Assembly (NCBI GenBank): GCA_017936665.1
Contig: JAGBFB010000043.1
Coordinates: 1 to 63,903 of the forward strand
Source of the DNA: Spirochaetaceae bacterium
Lineage (GTDB): Bacteria > Spirochaetota > Spirochaetia > Treponematales > Treponemataceae
Length of the DNA stretch: 63,903 nucleotides
Direction: 5' to 3'
Shown: positions 1 to 7,730 of the stretch, one piece after another
Numbering within the stretch: the stretch's first letter is position 1
Layout of the letters: every line of letters begins with the position of its first letter
Made by a program: the position numbers and the translations under genes
Notes under the pieces: generated by a model
Told to the model about the DNA's origin: nothing
The model's input: only the letters and a program-made list of their open reading frames with translations
The model's database searches: none

Positions 1-1
1 T

Positions 2-547
2 GCAGACACTTCAATTTTAGCTAGCATTGCTCGTCCTTTTGCATACTTACTTGTTCCAATTATTGGTGTTTTAAGTTGGCAAATGGCAGCAGCCGCAGTT
101 ACAGGCTTTATTGCAAAAGAAAACGTAGTTGGAACTTTGGCTGTTTGTTTTGTTGGACTTGAAAACTTAATCGACACAGAAGAACTAGCCCTTATGGAAG
201 GAGCTGGAACAGAAGTTGCCACAGTTTTTGCAATCACAAAAGTTGCGGCTTTAGCGTACTTGATGTTCAACTTGTACACACCACCATGTTTTGCTGCAAT
301 TGGTGCTATGAACGCAGAAATGAAAAGCAAAAAATGGCTTTGGGGCGGAATTGGATTACAACTTGCAGTTGGATACACTGTAGCTTACCTTGTTTACACA
401 ATTGGAACATTGATTGTTAATCCTACAGAACTTGCTGTTGTTCCAGCAATTTCAGGTGGAATTGCAGTTGCCATTATGGTTGGAATTATATTAGCATTAA
501 TAATGAATACAAACAAAAAAATTAAAGCAGAATATTCTTTGAAATAG
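2..547 (+). CDS. feoB: Ferrous iron transport protein B, C-terminal part (partial)
   Basis: This is the 3' end of feoB; the frame is open from the first bases, so the start lies outside the window. FeoB is the inner-membrane ferrous iron permease with an N-terminal GTPase. What is visible is the last gate/core region: a helix followed by AVTGFIAKENVVGTL, which matches the conserved FeoB segment before the final helices, and then LYTPPCFAAIGAMN, the typical LYTPC-type motif. At least three membrane segments can be seen. A small Cys-rich gene follows after 20 bases, a usual partner. The internal ATG at 83 is not a real start because the family match continues upstream of it. Confidence 0.9.
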   Translation, partial: ADTSILASIARPFAYLLVPIIGVLSWQMAAAAVTGFIAKENVVGTLAVCFVGLENLIDTEELALMEGAGTEVATVFAITKVAALAYLMFNLYTPPCFAAIGAMNAEMKSKKWLWGGIGLQLAVGYTVAYLVYTIGTLIVNPTELAVVPAISGGIAVAIMVGIILALIMNTNKKIKAEYSLK

Positions 548-567
548 AGAAAAAATGGAGGCTTCCT

Positions 568-711
568 ATGATGAATATTATTTTAATAGCAATTTTAATC
601 CTCATTGTAGGAAGCATTTGTATTTATCTTTACAAACAAAAAAAGAAGGGCAACCATTGTATCGGCTGCCCTTACGCAGGAAAGTGCGGAAAGAAAGGGT
701 GTAAAAACTAG
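568..711 (+). CDS. FeoB-associated Cys-rich small membrane protein
   Basis: This 47-residue protein has one N-terminal hydrophobic helix (IILIAILILIVGSICIYLY), a lysine stretch and a Cys-rich tail with CIGCPYAGKC and GKKGC. That architecture is the FeoB-associated Cys-rich membrane protein family, usually encoded just after feoB and thought to assist iron uptake; the exact role is unknown. The ribosome site is GGAGG at 557-561. There are two adjacent ATGs at 568 and 571; either could be the start. The last four bases overlap the 3' end of the convergent lipoprotein gene. Confidence 0.8.
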   Translation: MMNIILIAILILIVGSICIYLYKQKKKGNHCIGCPYAGKCGKKGCKN

Positions 712-1898
712 TGAATTATTATCCAACCTGAACCTAAAGAATAGCCACTAGTTTTTGTACCACGTACAGCTTTTACATAAAATCTGTACCTTTGACCTGA
801 AGTCAATCTTAATACTATATTAGTTGTAGATGTAGTTTTTAATAAGGTTTTTTCTTTCAGCCTACCAGAAGAATCTCGTTCCTCTGCATATAACTCATAG
901 CTATTAGCACCATTGACTAAGCTCCATGATACTCTAGCACACCCCGTTCCCTGAGCATATGCATATAGTGCTGTTGGTGCTGGCAAACATGACTTGGCGG
1001 AAACAATATTACTTCTATCGCTTTCCCCAGTGGAATTTTTTGCTATCACCCAAAAATCGTATATTTCATCATCAATAAGATTCTCTATTTTTATGAATGT
1101 TTTTTCAGTTTCGATTTTTTGTAAATTCTCCTCACTGTCATCTGCAGATAAGCAATAGTACAAAACATAACTAGTTGCACAGTCAACAGCATTCCATGAA
1201 ACATTTATACAACGAAAAGCTGATGCTGTTGCCTTCACATTTTGAGGTTCTGTTGGTGTGGGAAAATAAGAAAAAGCAGATACAACATTACTTTTATCGC
1301 TTTCACCAGTAGAATTTTTTGCTGTTACCCAAAAGTCATATGTTTTATCGCCTATAAGATTCTCTATTTTTATGAATGTTTTTTCTGTTTCGATTTTTTG
1401 TAAATTCTCATCGTTGTCTTCTGACGATAATCGATAATACACTATGTAACAGGTTGCACTGTCAACAGCATCCCATGAAACATCCATACAACAGAATCCG
1501 GATGCTGTTACCGTCATATTTTTGGGTTTTGTTGGTGTAGGAAAATATGACTTGGCAGATACTACATCACTTCTATCGCTTTCGCCAGTGGAATTTTTTG
1601 CTATTACCCAAAAGTCATATGTTTTCTCTCCAATAAGCTCCTCTATTCTTATGTATGTACTTTCAGTTTCGATTTTTTTCGATTTCTCCTCGCCGTATTC
1701 TGACGATAGCCTATAATACACGACGTAACTTGTTGCACCGTAAACAGCATCCCATGAAACATCTATACAGCAAGGATCAGATGCTATAGCCGTCACATTT
1801 TGAGGTTCTGCTGGAATTATTTTTACATCACTACATGATACAAAAAGAACTAAAGAAATTAACATCACTGAAAAAAGATGATAAAAAAATCGTTTCAT
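708..1898 (-). CDS. Lipoprotein with four fibronectin type III domains
   Basis: This 396-residue protein starts with a lipoprotein signal (hydrophobic stretch, then FVSC near residue 22), so it is predicted to be exported and lipidated. Three FN3 domains follow in exact 93-residue periods starting near residues 31, 124 and 217. They share SWDAV, YDFWV and AKNSTGESD motifs and are nearly identical to one another. A fourth, diverged FN3 domain ends the protein (about 310-396). FN3 arrays usually mediate protein or glycan binding at the cell surface. A strong AGGAGGA site precedes the ATG. No enzymatic domain is visible, and the ligand cannot be read from sequence. Confidence 0.8.
   Translation of the reverse strand: MKRFFYHLFSVMLISLVLFVSCSDVKIIPAEPQNVTAIASDPCCIDVSWDAVYGATSYVVYYRLSSEYGEEKSKKIETESTYIRIEELIGEKTYDFWVIAKNSTGESDRSDVVSAKSYFPTPTKPKNMTVTASGFCCMDVSWDAVDSATCYIVYYRLSSEDNDENLQKIETEKTFIKIENLIGDKTYDFWVTAKNSTGESDKSNVVSAFSYFPTPTEPQNVKATASAFRCINVSWNAVDCATSYVLYYCLSADDSEENLQKIETEKTFIKIENLIDDEIYDFWVIAKNSTGESDRSNIVSAKSCLPAPTALYAYAQGTGCARVSWSLVNGANSYELYAEERDSSGRLKEKTLLKTTSTTNIVLRLTSGQRYRFYVKAVRGTKTSGYSLGSGWIIIH
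972..1808 (-). repeat. Three tandem 279-bp FN3-encoding repeats
   Basis: Three direct repeats of exactly 279 bp (93 codons) occupy 1530-1808, 1251-1529 and 972-1250. Units two and three share long identical stretches, for example QKIETEKTFIKIENLI. The exact period and high similarity point to recent internal duplication, and copy number may vary between strains. Confidence 0.85.
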
Positions 1899-2048
1899 AA
1901 AAATCCTCCTGATATGGTCTTAAAAACCACATATATTACAAATATGTCTTGATTATACATCTATATATGTTATTTTGCAACACTTTTTTATATTTTATGT
2001 TGTGTAATATCATTTATCAAATTAAAAAGTTAATAAAAAATAAAATGT

Positions 2049-2372
2049 ATGATTGCAGATAACATTCAAAAGAGGCTTGGAGAAAATTTAAAGAGGATTC
2101 GCAAATCAAAAAATCTAACTCAATTTCAGTTGGCAGAGTTAGCTGATATTTCTGAAGAAACTGTAAAAAATATTGAATTATGTCGCTGTTGGACTAGTGA
2201 AAAAAATCTTGCAAAAATAACAGAAGCATTAAACATTGACGTTCATAAACTTTTCTTGCCAGTTGAAAGTTCAATACAAAAAGATTCTGAGGATATATCT
2301 CAAATTAAACAAACTATTGCAGAAGAATTAAAATCATATATCGAAATAAAACTGAATGAAATTATTAGATAG
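2049..2372 (+). CDS. XRE/Cro-type helix-turn-helix regulator
   Basis: This 107-residue protein has an N-terminal HTH_3 domain at about residues 8-62, with the pattern LGENLKRIRKSKNLTQFQLA...SEETVKNIE and a closing ITEALNIDVHKLF. The C-terminal 40 residues are charged and probably helical (a dimerisation or effector part). It is a small DNA-binding regulator of unknown targets, standing alone between two minus-strand genes. The chosen start gives the usual short lead before the HTH. The upstream ATG at 2045 is in another frame. No clear ribosome site is visible. Confidence 0.8.
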   Translation: MIADNIQKRLGENLKRIRKSKNLTQFQLAELADISEETVKNIELCRCWTSEKNLAKITEALNIDVHKLFLPVESSIQKDSEDISQIKQTIAEELKSYIEIKLNEIIR

Positions 2373-2506
2373 GCTTTCTTTTTCTTTATAATATACAAAA
2401 TACAGGTTATAATTTGTTTATTACATTGGTAACTTGTATTGTCACCATAACTGGTACAGTAATAACTTTTCTCTCTTTCCTAAAACCGCAAGCAACTAAA
2501 GTAAAA

Positions 2507-2548
2507 AATAGCCGCCAAAATTGAGATTACCCAATATTGACGGCTATT
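2507..2548 (-). terminator. Rho-independent terminator of the GGDEF gene
   Basis: On the minus strand AATAGCCG pairs with CGGCTATT across a loop that itself has partial pairing (CAATATTG with CAATTTTG), and a T-run follows. It lies just downstream of the GGDEF gene stop. Confidence 0.75.
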
Positions 2549-2565
2549 ATCTTCAAATTAACAAA

Positions 2566-3657
2566 TTACTCTTCACTTTCATCCAAAACTTTTACTAAAT
2601 TTTTGCTAGTGCGTTTAATTTTATACATCATTTGGTCGGCACGATTTATTTCTGTTTGTGAAAATTCTTTTACACTGATTATTCCACACGAAATTGTTAC
2701 GCTGTGGCCTAAAGTTTTTTTAGTTTCGTATTTAAAGTTTTCTGTTTTGTAAACAAGTTTTTTGTACAATTTTTCTGTAGGTAAAGAACTGGTAATTAAA
2801 AATTCGTCTCCACCAAGACGATAGATTTTTACTGATTCACTCATCATTATTTGCACAAATTTAACAAGAACAAAATCTCCTTTGTCATGTCCAAATTTAT
2901 CATTTATCGATTTAAAATTGTCAATATCAACAAAAGCAATGGTTTTTACATCCTCATCTGAAGATTCTAAATCCTTTTCAAGTTTTTCTCGGGTAAAGCA
3001 TCCTGTTAAAGTATCTGTATTAAGTTTATCAGTTAATTCTTGAGAGCGATTCATTGCCTCTAGCATTTTTTCAAAATTTTCATGAAACTGGTCATTAATA
3101 TTCAATGTAATTAAAGTTGCAAAAATTACAAGCATTTCGGTTACAACAGAAATTGGAATGTAATAAGAACTTTTTTCTGTAAGTGTTTGAAAAACTGCAT
3201 AAAGAATTATAAAAAAAGTTGAATATTTTAAACTTCTAGTTACTGCTGTTTTACTAAAGGCACAACTTGTTACTATAGGAATTAGATACATTGCCAATAA
3301 ACAAGGATATCCCACATGAATAAAAATATATGCCGTTGCTGATAAATAAAGAATTGCTTGGTAATAAGTTTTTTTCATATGAAAATTTGATTTTTTATTT
3401 TTGTACAACCAATAACAAGGAAAATAAAATACAAATGAAAGAACTGTAGGCAAAAAAGATTGAATTACAGACCATTGTTTTATTAAATAATTTCTATCGC
3501 TTTTTATTAAAGGATTTCCGTTTACAAAGATAAACAAAACTGCTTCTACTAAAGCACAGGCTAAAAATACAAATGGAAGAATTTTCCACATTTTATCTAA
3601 GTAACGTAAAACTGTATTTTCTTGAATTGAGTGCAGAGAATTAACATTTTGAGGCAT
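2566..3657 (-). CDS. Membrane-bound diguanylate cyclase (GGDEF)
   Basis: This protein of about 363 residues probably makes cyclic di-GMP at the inner membrane. The N-terminal half carries about six hydrophobic helices. The C-terminal 160 residues form a GGDEF domain with an intact LGGDEF active site, the upstream DIDNFKSINDKFGHDKGD motif and the TLTG entry motif. No RxxD inhibitory site precedes GGDEF. I start at the ATG at 3657 because AAAGAAGG lies just before it; an ATG at 3720 in the same frame would add 21 unlikely residues. The sensory input of the membrane part is unknown. Confidence 0.85.
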   Translation of the reverse strand: MPQNVNSLHSIQENTVLRYLDKMWKILPFVFLACALVEAVLFIFVNGNPLIKSDRNYLIKQWSVIQSFLPTVLSFVFYFPCYWLYKNKKSNFHMKKTYYQAILYLSATAYIFIHVGYPCLLAMYLIPIVTSCAFSKTAVTRSLKYSTFFIILYAVFQTLTEKSSYYIPISVVTEMLVIFATLITLNINDQFHENFEKMLEAMNRSQELTDKLNTDTLTGCFTREKLEKDLESSDEDVKTIAFVDIDNFKSINDKFGHDKGDFVLVKFVQIMMSESVKIYRLGGDEFLITSSLPTEKLYKKLVYKTENFKYETKKTLGHSVTISCGIISVKEFSQTEINRADQMMYKIKRTSKNLVKVLDESEE

Positions 3658-3746
3658 ATAAAAACCTTCTTTAATTATATATATATGGATAATCCTAGCA
3701 CCCTTTATTAAATAATTCAATGTTTTTTTTGTATTTTTTTTCCGCC

Positions 3747-3776
3747 TTGCAAATCTACCCTGTTTTGTGATAAAAT
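3747..3776 (+). promoter_or_regulatory. Promoter of the pyrBIC operon
   Basis: TTGCAA and TAAAAT are separated by 18 bp. The predicted transcript starts near 3783, giving a leader of about 20 nt with a GAGG ribosome site. That is too short for a pyrimidine attenuator. Confidence 0.55.
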
Positions 3777-3803
3777 CTTATAGTTTTTAGATATGAGGTA
3801 TTT

Positions 3804-4727
3804 ATGCTAACTGGACGGCATGTTATTGAACCGGGTAGTTTGACTATTCAAGAAATTGATGAAATTTGTGGATTGGCGGAGCAGATAATTGTTGATCCTG
3901 CAGCATTTTCAGATGTTTGCAGAGGAAAGATTCTTGCGACGCTTTTTTTTGAGCCTAGCACTAGAACAAGGCTTTCTTTTGAAGCAGCAATGCAAAGATT
4001 AGGTGGTTCTGTAATCGGATTTTCTGATGCATCGGCAACTTCAACAACAAAGGGCGAAACTCTTGCAGATACAATTAGAGTTGTGTCATCCTATGCAGAT
4101 GTTATTGCAATGCGCAGTCCTAAAGAAGGAGCAGCTTTTTTAGCATCAGAATATTCTTCAATTCCAGTAATAAATGCAGGAGATGGCGGCCATCATCATC
4201 CAACACAAACTCTAACAGATTTAGTTACAATTAGAGCAATGAAAGGTTCCTGGTCAGGCCACACAATCGGATTATGTGGAGATTTGAAATTCGGTAGAAC
4301 AGTTCATTCTTTGGCAAAAGCTTTAAGCCGATATCCAAATAATAAATTTGTTTTGATAAGTCCTAATGAACTTTCAATTCCAGAATATATTATCAATCAA
4401 GTATTTATTCCTGCAGGAATTGAATTTAAACAGGTAGAACGATTAGAAGACGCAATTCAAGAACTTGATATTCTCTACATGACTCGTGTACAAAAAGAAC
4501 GATTTTTTAACGAACAAGATTATATCCGTTTAAAAGATAGTTACATCCTTGATAAAGAAAAAATGAAAAGTGCAAAAGATAACATGATTATTCTTCATCC
4601 TTTACCAAGAGTAAACGAAATTGCTCCAGAAGTTGATGAGGACCCAAGAGCAGCTTACTTTAAACAAGTGAAATATGGAATGTTTGCAAGAATGGCGTTA
4701 ATTGCAAAACTTACAGGTTCTTTATAA
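3804..4727 (+). CDS. pyrB: Aspartate carbamoyltransferase catalytic subunit
   Basis: PyrB joins carbamoyl phosphate and aspartate, the committed step of de novo pyrimidine synthesis in the cytoplasm. The 307-residue length is typical. The carbamoyl-phosphate signature FFEPSTRTR is at residues 48-56, followed by the conserved [11 protein letters not shown] loop, [15 protein letters not shown] and [14 protein letters not shown]. The next gene is the regulatory chain pyrI 21 bases on, then pyrC, so the enzyme is probably the allosteric PyrB-PyrI holoenzyme. A GAGG ribosome site precedes the ATG. Confidence 0.97.
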   Translation: MLTGRHVIEPGSLTIQEIDEICGLAEQIIVDPAAFSDVCRGKILATLFFEPSTRTRLSFEAAMQRLGGSVIGFSDASATSTTKGETLADTIRVVSSYADVIAMRSPKEGAAFLASEYSSIPVINAGDGGHHHPTQTLTDLVTIRAMKGSWSGHTIGLCGDLKFGRTVHSLAKALSRYPNNKFVLISPNELSIPEYIINQVFIPAGIEFKQVERLEDAIQELDILYMTRVQKERFFNEQDYIRLKDSYILDKEKMKSAKDNMIILHPLPRVNEIAPEVDEDPRAAYFKQVKYGMFARMALIAKLTGSL

Positions 4728-4748
4728 TCAAGTAAAAGGAAAACTAAA

Positions 4749-5183
4749 ATGCTTAATGTAGATACAATAAAAAATGGATTAGTAATCGACCACATCAAAG
4801 CAGGATATGGTCCAAAAATCTTTTCTTGGCTAGGTTTGGATAAAGCAGATTATTGTGTTGCTTTAATAATGAATGTAAGTTCTAAAACTCAAGGTAGAAA
4901 AGATATTATAAAAATCGATAATATCATCAATATTGATTATTCAGTTTTAGGTTTTATCGATCCAAATATTACAGTAAATGTTGTTTCCGATGAAAAAATT
5001 GCAAAAAAAATTACACTTTCACTTCCTGAAAAAATTGAAAACATCATTAAGTGTAAAAATCCAAGATGTATAACAACAACAGAAAATTATGTTGCACAAA
5101 AATTCAAATTGGTAAACAAAGAAAAAGCAGAATATGCTTGTGAATATTGTGATCAAATTCATAGTGCTGGTACAGATTTTTAG
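4749..5183 (+). CDS. pyrI: Aspartate carbamoyltransferase regulatory chain
   Basis: PyrI binds nucleotide effectors (CTP/ATP in known enzymes) and holds the catalytic trimers together. The protein has 144 residues, slightly shorter than the E. coli chain. The N-terminal allosteric domain shows the [13 protein letters not shown] pattern, and the zinc domain keeps four cysteines at C102, C107, C131 and C134. An AAAGGA ribosome site precedes the ATG, in an operon between pyrB and pyrC. The intact zinc ligands suggest a functional subunit. Confidence 0.95.
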   Translation: MLNVDTIKNGLVIDHIKAGYGPKIFSWLGLDKADYCVALIMNVSSKTQGRKDIIKIDNIINIDYSVLGFIDPNITVNVVSDEKIAKKITLSLPEKIENIIKCKNPRCITTTENYVAQKFKLVNKEKAEYACEYCDQIHSAGTDF

Positions 5184-5201
5184 TACAATTAAGGAATAAT
5201 T

Positions 5202-6575
5202 ATGGCAAATATCATCTTTTTTAATGCACAAATTGTAGATTCAACAATAAATTCAAAAGGAGCTCTTCTTGTTCAAGAAGATAAAATTCTTGTAGTAGTT
5301 CAAGGAGATTTTTCAAGAGAAGAAGATGCAAATAAATTCAAATCCTTTTTTGATACAGAAGATGATATTCAACTTTTTGATTGCCAAAATAAAACTTTGA
5401 TGCCTTCTTTTATCGATATGCATGTTCACTTTCGATATCCAGGACAAACTCAAAAAGAAGATTTGCAATCAGGACTTTCTGCCGCTGTTGCAGGTGGTTT
5501 TGGAACTGTAGTTTTAATGCCAAACACAAATCCTGTAGTTTCTTCAAGCGATACTGCACATCAGATTGAAGATGAAGCTGCTAGTTACAAAATGGCAGAT
5601 GTAATTCAAACTGTTAGCATTACAAAAGATTTTTCTGGTACAGACACAAGCCATATTGATAATCTTGAAGGAATTTCAATCATCACAGAAGATGGACACG
5701 ATGTAAATTCTTCCTTAGTGATGTTAGACGCAATGAGTAAATGTACCGTAAAAGGAATTATCGTTGACTGCCACTGCGAAGATGAATCTTTTACAGCAAG
5801 TGCAAAAGAATACAGAAAACGGGCGTTGCAAAACAAAGATACTTCAGAACTTGGGTTAATTCAAGCAGAAGCAGATTTACAAGAAGCAAATCGACTTTTA
5901 GCTCTTGCAGAAGATATTGCTACAGAACGAAATATCTCTCTTGCAAAAAATGCTGGATGTCAAATTCATGTGGCTCATGTAAGTACAGCAAATTCAATTT
6001 ACGCAATCAAAGAAGCAAAAGCCGAAGCAGATTTTATCGGTGGAGGATTTTCTATCACTTGCGAAGTTACACCTCATCACTTTGCACTAAATGCAGAAAC
6101 AGGGGAAAACATAAAATTAATCGTAAATCCACCATTGCGTTCCGAAATTGACCGACAAGCTTTATTGCAAGCCTTTACAGATGGAACTGTGGATGTAATT
6201 TCTACAGATCATGCGCCTCACACTTTAGAGGATAAACAAAATGGTGCTCCTGGATTTTCAGGTTTAGAAACTTCCTTTGCAGTAGCAAATACAGAACTTG
6301 TTGAAACTGGAGTAATTTCGATAAATAGATTGTCTGAATTGATGTCTGCAAATCCTGCAAAAATTTTAGGTCTTGATAACAAATATAGTTTTGATGGAGC
6401 AAGAGGAAAACTAGAAGAAGGCTTTTTAGCAAATCTTGTTTTAGTAGATTTGACAGAAGAATGGACAGTTGATAGTAGCAAATTCAAAACTAAAGGAAAG
6501 ATTTGTCCTTTTGAAAATATGGAAGTAATTGGAAAAGTTACTGCAACTTGGTTCAAAGGTGAAAAAGTTTTTTAA
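5202..6575 (+). CDS. pyrC: Dihydroorotase
   Basis: The enzyme closes carbamoyl aspartate to dihydroorotate, the third pyrimidine step. The protein is 457 residues and belongs to the long amidohydrolase (class I-like) type. It has the HVHFRYPGQTQKEDLQSG metal-binding start (HxH near residue 75), MPNTNPVV, HVAHVSTANS, VTPHHF and the STDHAPHT motif. The C-terminus returns to the small beta domain (TATWFKGEKVF). An AAGGA ribosome site precedes the ATG. It is the last gene of the pyrBIC operon, and no pyrD, E or F follows here. Confidence 0.93.
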   Translation: MANIIFFNAQIVDSTINSKGALLVQEDKILVVVQGDFSREEDANKFKSFFDTEDDIQLFDCQNKTLMPSFIDMHVHFRYPGQTQKEDLQSGLSAAVAGGFGTVVLMPNTNPVVSSSDTAHQIEDEAASYKMADVIQTVSITKDFSGTDTSHIDNLEGISIITEDGHDVNSSLVMLDAMSKCTVKGIIVDCHCEDESFTASAKEYRKRALQNKDTSELGLIQAEADLQEANRLLALAEDIATERNISLAKNAGCQIHVAHVSTANSIYAIKEAKAEADFIGGGFSITCEVTPHHFALNAETGENIKLIVNPPLRSEIDRQALLQAFTDGTVDVISTDHAPHTLEDKQNGAPGFSGLETSFAVANTELVETGVISINRLSELMSANPAKILGLDNKYSFDGARGKLEEGFLANLVLVDLTEEWTVDSSKFKTKGKICPFENMEVIGKVTATWFKGEKVF

Positions 6576-6602
6576 TATAACTTCCCTTTCAACTGAAAAA
6601 AG

Positions 6603-6731
6603 AAAAAGCCCTTTGAAAGAGCCTAGGTAGTCTACGGCACAAACAACATCTATCTACCGTTGCTTCCTTCCGGACCTGGCGGAGTTCGAAAGTGCGTCTT
6701 GCATAGGACCTAGACTCATTCAAAGAGCCTT
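6603..6731 (-). ncRNA. ffs: Signal recognition particle RNA (small bacterial type)
   Basis: On the minus strand the diagnostic apical domain reads CAGGTCCGGAAGGAAGCA, the Ffh-binding internal loop and GGAA tetraloop. The 5' and 3' ends pair (GAGTCTAGGT with ACCTAGGCTC, 6708-6717 with 6619-6628), and the stem extends outward (6719-6728 with 6608-6617). A T-run follows at 6607-6603, so the closing stem may double as terminator. It sits downstream of the tRNA-Ser/Arg cluster. The ends are accurate to a few bases. Confidence 0.93.
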
Positions 6732-6737
6732 TACTAA

Positions 6738-6766
6738 AATATACTCAAAAACAACTATAATGTAAA
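6738..6766 (-). promoter_or_regulatory. Promoter of the SRP RNA gene
   Basis: On the minus strand TTTACA and TATATT are spaced 17 bp, ending seven bases before the predicted 5' end of the RNA near 6731. Confidence 0.65.
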
Positions 6767-6813
6767 GTTATAAATTTAGTAATTTTCCAATAAGTACAAA
6801 AATAAAGCAACCG

Positions 6814-6886
6814 TTGAGTTTTTGCAAAGCAAAAACTCAAGTTCATTTTATAAAAAAAATCTCAAGATTTTTTTTATAAAATGAAC
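6814..6886 (-). repeat. Two consecutive perfect hairpins after tRNA-Ser(GGA)
   Basis: 6841-6886 is a perfect 22-bp inverted repeat with a 2-nt loop that begins at the tRNA discriminator base. 6814-6840 is a perfect 12-bp stem with an AAA loop built on TTTTTGC/GCAAAAA. They probably end or process the tRNA transcript. There is no classical U-run after either. Confidence 0.85.
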
Positions 6887-6970
6887 GGAGAGAGGGGGAT
6901 TCGAACCCCCGGTACCTTTCGGTACACAACCTTTCCAAGATTGCACCATCGACCACTCGGACATCTCTCC
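6886..6970 (-). tRNA. tRNA-Ser (anticodon GGA)
   Basis: A 7-bp acceptor stem GGAGAGA/TCTCTCC is followed by a G discriminator. The anticodon stem CAATC/GGTTG encloses the loop TTGGAAA, so the anticodon is GGA (UCC and UCU codons). A long variable arm (TGTACC/GGTACC) fits the serine class. The T-arm GGGGG-TTCGAAT-CCCCC is standard, and CCA is not encoded. Confidence 0.95.
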
Positions 6971-7039
6971 AAAAAATTTTAACAACAAAACAAGCAAAAA
7001 AAAGAGTATGTAAAAAAAATTTTGTTGATTAAAAAAAGA

Positions 7040-7113
7040 CGAGACCAAGAGGATTCGAACCTCCGGCCTTCAGATCCGCAATCTGACGCTCTATCCAGCT
7101 GAGCTATGGTCTC
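7040..7113 (-). tRNA. tRNA-Arg (anticodon GCG)
   Basis: The acceptor stem GAGACCA/TGGTCTC with a G discriminator, D-arm, anticodon stem TCAGA/TCTGA and T-arm all pair well. The seven-base loop TTGCGGA places GCG at 34-36, reading CGC and CGU. Position 34 is G rather than the usual A that TadA converts to inosine. CCA is not encoded. A T-rich stretch rather than a hairpin follows. Confidence 0.93.
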
Positions 7114-7166
7114 AAAAACAGTTCTAAAAACTTTTTATATTTATTCGGTATTCAAATTTATGACCG

Positions 7167-7274
7167 TCGAGTTTGCGAAGCAAATCGAGTTAACGTTTAG
7201 TTTTTTCATTTTCAATGAAAAAACTAAACGTTCATTCTAATAATAAAACTTATAGTTTTATTATTAGAATGAAC
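7167..7274 (-). repeat. Three consecutive hairpins after tRNA-Ser(GCT)
   Basis: 7230-7274 is a perfect 21-bp stem with a 3-nt loop that begins at the tRNA discriminator base. 7192-7232 is a perfect 19-bp stem with a TTC loop, overlapping the first by three bases. 7167-7188 is a palindrome with core GCGAAGC, a very stable mini-hairpin sequence, with one bulged base. Confidence 0.85.
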
Positions 7275-7361
7275 GGAGCAAGGGGGATTCGAACCCCCGA
7301 TACCCTTTAGGGGTATAACTCCTTAGCAGGGAGCCACCTTCGGCCTCTCGGTCATCGCTCC
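7274..7361 (-). tRNA. tRNA-Ser (anticodon GCT)
   Basis: Acceptor stem GGAGCGA/TTGCTCC with G discriminator, anticodon loop CTGCTAA giving GCT (AGC and AGU codons), a long variable arm (ATACCC/GGGTAT) typical of serine tRNA, and a standard T-arm. CCA is not encoded. Confidence 0.95.
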
Positions 7362-7478
7362 AAAACACAAGAAAGACAAGGGGTAAAAAAAACTTCGTTA
7401 AACACCCACAGAAAACGACACCGCAGGAAAACGAAGCCCACACCAAATCATTCCTAATTTTTGCACTTTTCACTTTTG

Positions 7479-7544
7479 TCGATTTTGTTTCGCAAACTCG
7501 AGTTCTTAAAAAATAAAAACCTTTGATTTTTAGTTTTTAAGAAC
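7479..7544 (-). repeat. Two hairpins after tRNA-Ser(TGA)
   Basis: 7502-7544 forms an 18-bp stem with one mismatch, ending in GTTC/GAAC and starting at the discriminator base like the other two tRNA-Ser hairpins. 7479-7501 is an imperfect TCGA...TCGA palindrome with a GTTTGCGAAAC-like core, related to the one at 7167-7188. Confidence 0.8.
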
Positions 7545-7628
7545 GGAGCAGGGGGGATTCGAACCCCCGGTACGTCGCCGCACAACGGTTTTCAAGACCG
7601 CCGCCTTAAACCACTCGGCCACCGCTCC
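7544..7628 (-). tRNA. tRNA-Ser (anticodon TGA)
   Basis: Acceptor stem GGAGCGG/CTGCTCC with a G discriminator, anticodon stem GCGGT/ACCGT with loop CTTGAAA (anticodon TGA, reading UCA and wobble partners), a long variable arm and a standard T-arm. CCA is not encoded. It is the most upstream of the four tRNAs on this strand. Confidence 0.95.
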
Positions 7629-7730
7629 AATTGAAAAGTAAAATCAGTTTACAAACTTTTTAAAAATTTGTCAATAGAAAAGATAAAATTTGTTAAACCT
7701 CAAATACTTACTGTATTTTCTAAAGTTTCA

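Noticed and set aside
3777-3803. Pyrimidine attenuator or PyrR-type leader
   Set aside because: The predicted leader is only about 20 nt and has no hairpin.
6848-7048. 66-residue ORF on the minus strand
   Set aside because: It runs through tRNA-Ser(GGA) and its hairpin; the tRNA structure explains the sequence.
7264-7473. 69-residue ORF on the minus strand
   Set aside because: It lies across tRNA-Ser(GCT) and has no ribosome site or family character.
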